From: Bacteroidota bacterium
GTDB taxonomy: Bacteria; Bacteroidota; Bacteroidia; Chitinophagales; Chitinophagaceae
Assembly (NCBI GenBank): GCA_947452905.1
Contig: CANGEP010000004.1
Span: forward strand, 1 to 64,000
Direction: 5' to 3'
DNA: 64,000 nucleotides
The translations under genes were made by a program, and so were the position numbers. The notes under the pieces were generated by a model. That model was not told the DNA's origin. It made no database searches and saw only the letters and a list, made by a program, of their open reading frames with translations. Positions 60,262 to 64,000 of the stretch are shown piece by piece (position 1 is the stretch's first letter; each line of letters starts with the position of its first letter).

Positions 60262-61389
60262 ATGGAAAGAATTTATTTTGACAATGCTGCCACTACTTCT
60301 TTAGAGCCAAGAGTACTAGAAGCTATGATGCCATTTTTTACAGAAAAATTTGGCAACCCCTCCTCTATTTATAGTTACGGACGCGAAACTAGAATGGCGG
60401 TGGAACAAGCAAGAAAATCGGTAGCAAAAAACCTAGGTGCTAAACCCTCCGAAATATTTTTTACAAGTGGCGGAACAGAAAGTAGCAACACTGTTTTGCA
60501 TGCCGCAGTTTACGACTTGGGCTGTAAACATATTATAAGCTCTCCAATAGAGCACCATGCAACTTTACATACAGTCGAATTTTTAGCCAAAACAGCTGGG
60601 GTAGAACTTAGTTATGTACAAATTTTACCAAATGGTCATATTGATATTGCACATTTAGAAAGTTTATTAGCGCAAAATTCTTTTAAGACTATTGTAAGTA
60701 TAATGCATGCTAATAATGAAATTGGCAACATGATCGACCTTGATTTAGTGGGTACCCTTTGTAAAAAATACGAGGCCTACTTTCATAGCGATACGGTGCA
60801 AACTGTTGGGCATTTCCCTTTTAATCTACAGCAAACGCCCGTGGATTTCATAACTGGCGCAGGACATAAATTTCATGGCCCAAAAGGCGTAGGTATTTTA
60901 TATATTAACGAAAATATAAAAATTTCACCCTTAGTTCATGGTGGTGCACAGGAAAGAAATATGCGCGCTGGTACCGAGAACTTATATGGTATTGTGGGTT
61001 TTGCGAAAGCCCTCGAAATTGCCACTGAGGAATATGAAGCTCAAAGTGTTTATATTAATTCACTTAGAAAGTACATGCATGACGAATTGTTAAAGTTTAT
61101 CCCAGGTGTAAGTTTTAATGGAGATAGTTTTGGAAGTAGTTTATATACTTTACTTAGCGTTAATTTCCCTAAAAACGAAAAGTCCGAGATGATGTTATTT
61201 AATTTAGATATTCATCATATTTGCGCTAGTGGCGGCAGTGCATGTTCAAGTGGTGCGCAACAAGGTTCACATGTAATTGCCGCCTTAAATAAGGGCAATG
61301 ATATTGCGACCATTCGTTTCTCCTTTTGCAAACACAATACTAAGCAAGAAATTGATAAAGTAATAAGTACATTAAAAGAGCTTTTATAA
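60262..61389 (+). CDS. cysteine desulfurase family protein
   Basis: 375 residues. YFDNAATTSLEPRVLEAM, FGNPSSIYSYGRETR, TSGGTESSNTVLHAA and SIMHANNEIGNM are NifS/IscS motifs. The PLP lysine is Lys203 in TGAGHKFHGPKGVG, RAGTENLYGIVG follows, and the active Cys328 is in SGGSACSSGAQQ. It draws sulfur from cysteine for iron-sulfur clusters or thio-modification. No iscU or suf gene adjoins it, so its acceptor is not indicated. Confidence 0.94.
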   Translation: MERIYFDNAATTSLEPRVLEAMMPFFTEKFGNPSSIYSYGRETRMAVEQARKSVAKNLGAKPSEIFFTSGGTESSNTVLHAAVYDLGCKHIISSPIEHHATLHTVEFLAKTAGVELSYVQILPNGHIDIAHLESLLAQNSFKTIVSIMHANNEIGNMIDLDLVGTLCKKYEAYFHSDTVQTVGHFPFNLQQTPVDFITGAGHKFHGPKGVGILYINENIKISPLVHGGAQERNMRAGTENLYGIVGFAKALEIATEEYEAQSVYINSLRKYMHDELLKFIPGVSFNGDSFGSSLYTLLSVNFPKNEKSEMMLFNLDIHHICASGGSACSSGAQQGSHVIAALNKGNDIATIRFSFCKHNTKQEIDKVISTLKELL

Positions 61390-61415
61390 GTTAAACATAC
61401 TTAAAATAAACCCAT

Positions 61416-61448
61416 AAAAAAGGGCTGCCCATGAGCAGCCCTTTTTTT
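61416..61448. terminator. bidirectional terminator between the desulfurase and DUF2723 genes
   Basis: A-run, GGGCTGC (61422-61428), six-base loop, GCAGCCC (61435-61441), T-run, between convergent gene ends at 61389 and 61465. Confidence 0.9.
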
Positions 61449-61464
61449 ATATTGTAATTAGAAA

Positions 61465-64000
61465 CTACTTTACTGCTTTAGCATCCTGCTCCATTTGAGT
61501 GATTGCACCTGTTAACTGATACGCAGTTAAAGCATCTTGCACAAATGACATTTGCTTATTCGCTAAATTATTAGGCTTGCCCTGATAAGCTAATTGAACA
61601 TTTTGCATAAACTGGTCTTCGGACATACTCTCCCCCATTGATCGATAATAGGCTGTTTGTTGCTTAAGATCCTTTAACAAAGATGCCGAAACCTTTTTGG
61701 CTAAATTTAATTCGCCAGAAGCGTAACAAGCTTGTAAAAACAAATAAGAGAAATAGTTATGCTGATTACCTCTATTAGAAGTCATGCCATAGGGGAAATT
61801 CTTTTCGTTGGTTTCGCTGTCTAATTTTCTCAATACTTTTTGGGCGCTATCTTTTTTACCAGCTGCCACTAAAGATTGTGCTACTTGCGCAAATGTTAAA
61901 CGAATTGAATTTAAATGACGACGATTCTCTTCATCATAATACACATTTGGATTTTTGGCATTACCAAAAGCGAACTTAGTCATTAAATTAGTATACGCCA
62001 CATCTGCATCCACTGCTCCTTCTCCAAGTGTTGGCACTAATAAATAAGACATACCAGTTTGACGAACATATTTATCTAAGCCTAGTTCTTTTAACTCTTG
62101 AGTTGAGGTAAAACAAACAGGACGTTTAAACTGAGAAGTAGCAATAATCGCATAAATAGCTAATTCATTTTTAACCATGTATTGACGTCCAGGATTGAAA
62201 TCAATTAATAATTGATCAACAATATTATCACCAGGCTTTGAAATTCCAGAAGCAATGGCATTTGCCTTGTTTACTGGAACAGAAAACTTGTGTGTAGGGA
62301 AAATATTAACTGGACCTTCGTTCGTTGATGCTTGATATTTACCTGTTTTATCTCCAACCACATAACGCAAAATAGAATCTAAATTAAAATATCTTTTTTC
62401 TCCGAATTCTGGTAAGGCATTATAATAAGCGGCGTTTAATTTATTGCCTGCCACTTGGTCTTCGTCAAAAATAACATCAAATTTATCACTCTTATTAACC
62501 TTATAACGAAGCTCTTTCATATACCAATCAGAACCTAATAAACTATTAACCACTACACGCACATCAGGACGAATGCCTTCTACTTCCTGAGCATACCATA
62601 AAGGATAGGTGTCATTATCTCCAAAAGAAAATAAGATTGCATTGGGAGGACAAGATTCTAAATAATTACGTGCTAAATCTCTTGGCAAAGTTTTTTGACT
62701 TCTATCATGATCATCCCATTCCTGCTGTGCCATTAAAGTAGGCACGGCTAAAATGCATACTAAGGTGGCTAAAGTAGCTGCCACTTTTTGATTCACCACT
62801 CTAGATAACCATACGGCAATTTGCAATACGCCTAAACCTATCCAGATAGCAAATGCATAAAACGAACCTACATATGCATAATCACGTTCACGAGGCTGTA
62901 AGGTTACTTGATTTAAATAAATTACAATCGCAATACCTGTAAAGAAGAATAATAAGCCCGTTACTACAAAATCTTTTTTTGCAGTTTGGTACTGGAATAT
63001 AAAACCAATAATTCCTAAAATAAAAGGCAACATAAATAAATTATTATGTGCTTTATTTTGATTTTTAATGGTATCCGGTAGTTTATTTTGATCTCCAAAA
63101 AATAAATTATCTACTACTGAGATACCTGTCCCAAAATTACCATCTCTTACATTTCCAAATCCTTGTAAATCGTTTTGTTTGCCCGCAAAGTTCCAAAGAA
63201 AATAACGGAGGTACATAAAACCAAACTGATAATTAGTAAAGTATTTGATATTGTCTCTTAAAGTAGGTGCTTCCCCGTCTACTACACCTGCAAAAGCTTT
63301 ATAGCTATCCATTTGACCACGGTCATTGTCGGAATCCCACATTCTTGGAAATAAGTGCGCTGAAGGGGCAGAGGTCCAATCTCTTTTATAATTTTTTCCG
63401 GCTAATTCATAATTTTTAGGCCCTTTCACATATTGATCACTTCCCTCTACATTATCAACTTTATCAACATAATCTGGTCCAAATAAAATAGGCCAGTCAC
63501 CATATTGCTCTCTACCTAAATAACCCACCAATGTTACAGGATTATCTACATTGTACATGTCCACGGAAGGATCTGCATTGGAACGAACCATTGTTGTTAA
63601 ATAACTAGTGTATCCTAGTAAAAAGAAAACAGTTGACCAAATGCCTAATTTTAAGAAGTAAAACCCTTTTTTATTGGCATAACGAATGCCAAAATGTAAA
63701 ATAACTGCAACGAGTACAAAGAAAGCAATAAAACCAGAAAAGAAAGGCAAGCCCATAGAGTTAACAAAAGCAACATCAAAAGCACCTGCCCATTTAATAG
63801 TATACTGAATTAAAAATACTTGAATAAAACCAGTAATTACCACGCCAATAAAGAAAGCCACTATACCACCTTTCCAACTAGGCTTGTAGTTTCTGAAATA
63901 ATAAACCATTACAATAGCTGGGATAGTTAATAAGTTTAATAAGTGAACACCTATAGAAATTCCCATCATGTAAAAAATGAAAATAATCCATTTATCAGCA
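61465..64000 (-). CDS. DUF2723 membrane protein, N-terminus beyond the right edge
   Basis: The frame is open to the window end: before the methionines at 63969 it continues upstream as ADKWIIFIFYMMGIS without a stop, so at least 845 residues lie here and the gene starts outside. About eight membrane helices remain (IGVHLLNLLTIPAIVMVYYF; GIVAFFIGVVITGFIQVFLI; FLLGYTSYLTTMVRSN), then a soluble part with RDYAYVGSFYAFAIWIGLGV, FSFGDNDTYPLWYAQEVEG and a TPR-like helical C-terminus. ADPSVDMYNVDNPVTLVGYL is a family hallmark. The missing N-terminus should carry the GT-C type glycosyltransferase region; protein O-glycosylation is a suggested role in Bacteroidota but not shown here. Confidence 0.9.
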   Translation of the reverse strand, partial: ADKWIIFIFYMMGISIGVHLLNLLTIPAIVMVYYFRNYKPSWKGGIVAFFIGVVITGFIQVFLIQYTIKWAGAFDVAFVNSMGLPFFSGFIAFFVLVAVILHFGIRYANKKGFYFLKLGIWSTVFFLLGYTSYLTTMVRSNADPSVDMYNVDNPVTLVGYLGREQYGDWPILFGPDYVDKVDNVEGSDQYVKGPKNYELAGKNYKRDWTSAPSAHLFPRMWDSDNDRGQMDSYKAFAGVVDGEAPTLRDNIKYFTNYQFGFMYLRYFLWNFAGKQNDLQGFGNVRDGNFGTGISVVDNLFFGDQNKLPDTIKNQNKAHNNLFMLPFILGIIGFIFQYQTAKKDFVVTGLLFFFTGIAIVIYLNQVTLQPRERDYAYVGSFYAFAIWIGLGVLQIAVWLSRVVNQKVAATLATLVCILAVPTLMAQQEWDDHDRSQKTLPRDLARNYLESCPPNAILFSFGDNDTYPLWYAQEVEGIRPDVRVVVNSLLGSDWYMKELRYKVNKSDKFDVIFDEDQVAGNKLNAAYYNALPEFGEKRYFNLDSILRYVVGDKTGKYQASTNEGPVNIFPTHKFSVPVNKANAIASGISKPGDNIVDQLLIDFNPGRQYMVKNELAIYAIIATSQFKRPVCFTSTQELKELGLDKYVRQTGMSYLLVPTLGEGAVDADVAYTNLMTKFAFGNAKNPNVYYDEENRRHLNSIRLTFAQVAQSLVAAGKKDSAQKVLRKLDSETNEKNFPYGMTSNRGNQHNYFSYLFLQACYASGELNLAKKVSASLLKDLKQQTAYYRSMGESMSEDQFMQNVQLAYQGKPNNLANKQMSFVQDALTAYQLTGAITQMEQDAKAVK

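Noticed and set aside
1-64000. tRNA, rRNA, insertion sequences, prophage, CRISPR
   Set aside because: Intergenic gaps were read for cloverleaf ends, inverted terminal repeats and regular repeat-spacer patterns; none was seen. A tRNAscan or IS search would be decisive.

Overview
The window is AT-rich (roughly one third G+C) bacterial chromosome that reads as Bacteroidota, most likely a Chitinophagaceae-type member. The signs are a type IX secretion C-terminal sorting domain at the left edge, TAnnTTTG -7 promoter elements before many genes, fused CcoN-CcoO, a DAHP synthase fused to chorismate mutase, OmpA with thrombospondin type 3 repeats, and a DUF6702/HupE/M1-peptidase cluster. Family placement is inference; the phylum is well supported. 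No rRNA, tRNA, insertion sequence, prophage or CRISPR array was recognised. The genes look like ordinary housekeeping chromosome with little sign of transfer.

Layout. 1-2879 (-): a small T9SS-sorted protein and, overlapping its stop codon, a large repeat-rich surface protein that runs off the left edge. 3060-4018 (+): a cupin and an AraC regulator. 4096-6688 (-): porin plus ammonium transporter. 7054-9259 (+): PAS histidine kinase and a receiver-CRP/FNR response regulator. 9256-18298 (-): cbb3 oxidase structural and assembly genes (ccoS, ccoNO, ccoQ, ccoP, ccoG, fixH, a SafE-like protein, with ccoI upstream), with an FNR-like box at about -41 of the ccoS promoter. 18379-24979: C-terminal processing protease, BadF-type kinase, ETF beta/alpha, bifunctional nuclease, ispE. 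25168-32812 (+): gltB, gltD and a second ammonium transporter, a nitrogen-assimilation block. 32899-37148 (+): plsC, priA, murB. 37186-39318 (-): OmpA, RlpA, DUF952. 39325-48467 (-): an aromatic amino acid block (pheA, aminotransferase, tyrA, DEAD helicase, DAHP synthase-chorismate mutase, aroB, aroA, aroC). 48472-48654: leader region of that block. 48860-49036: a tiny lipoprotein. 49174-50856 (+): ECF sigma factor with a membrane protein that joins an anti-sigma-like domain to a trypsin-like protease. 50888-64000: NTP transferase, PLP deaminase family, lipB, rluD, M1 peptidase, HupE/UreJ, DUF6702, PAP2, phosphohexomutase, cysteine desulfurase and a DUF2723 protein cut by the right edge.

The most notable discovery is a complete transcription-attenuation leader before pheA on the minus strand. 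A promoter is followed at once by a 27-codon ORF with ten consecutive aromatic codons, then an intrinsic terminator whose T-tract ends five bases before the pheA start. A segment inside the leader ORF is an exact copy of the terminator's 3' arm core and can form the competing antiterminator. Second is a shared 3' element (a ten-base motif GCAAGCAATC, a 3-7 base spacer, a G+C-rich hairpin with a UUCY loop, and a T-tract) downstream of both ammonium transporter genes and of the small lipoprotein gene. Third is the ECF sigma / anti-sigma-protease pair, and fourth the FNR-like control site of the oxidase operon.
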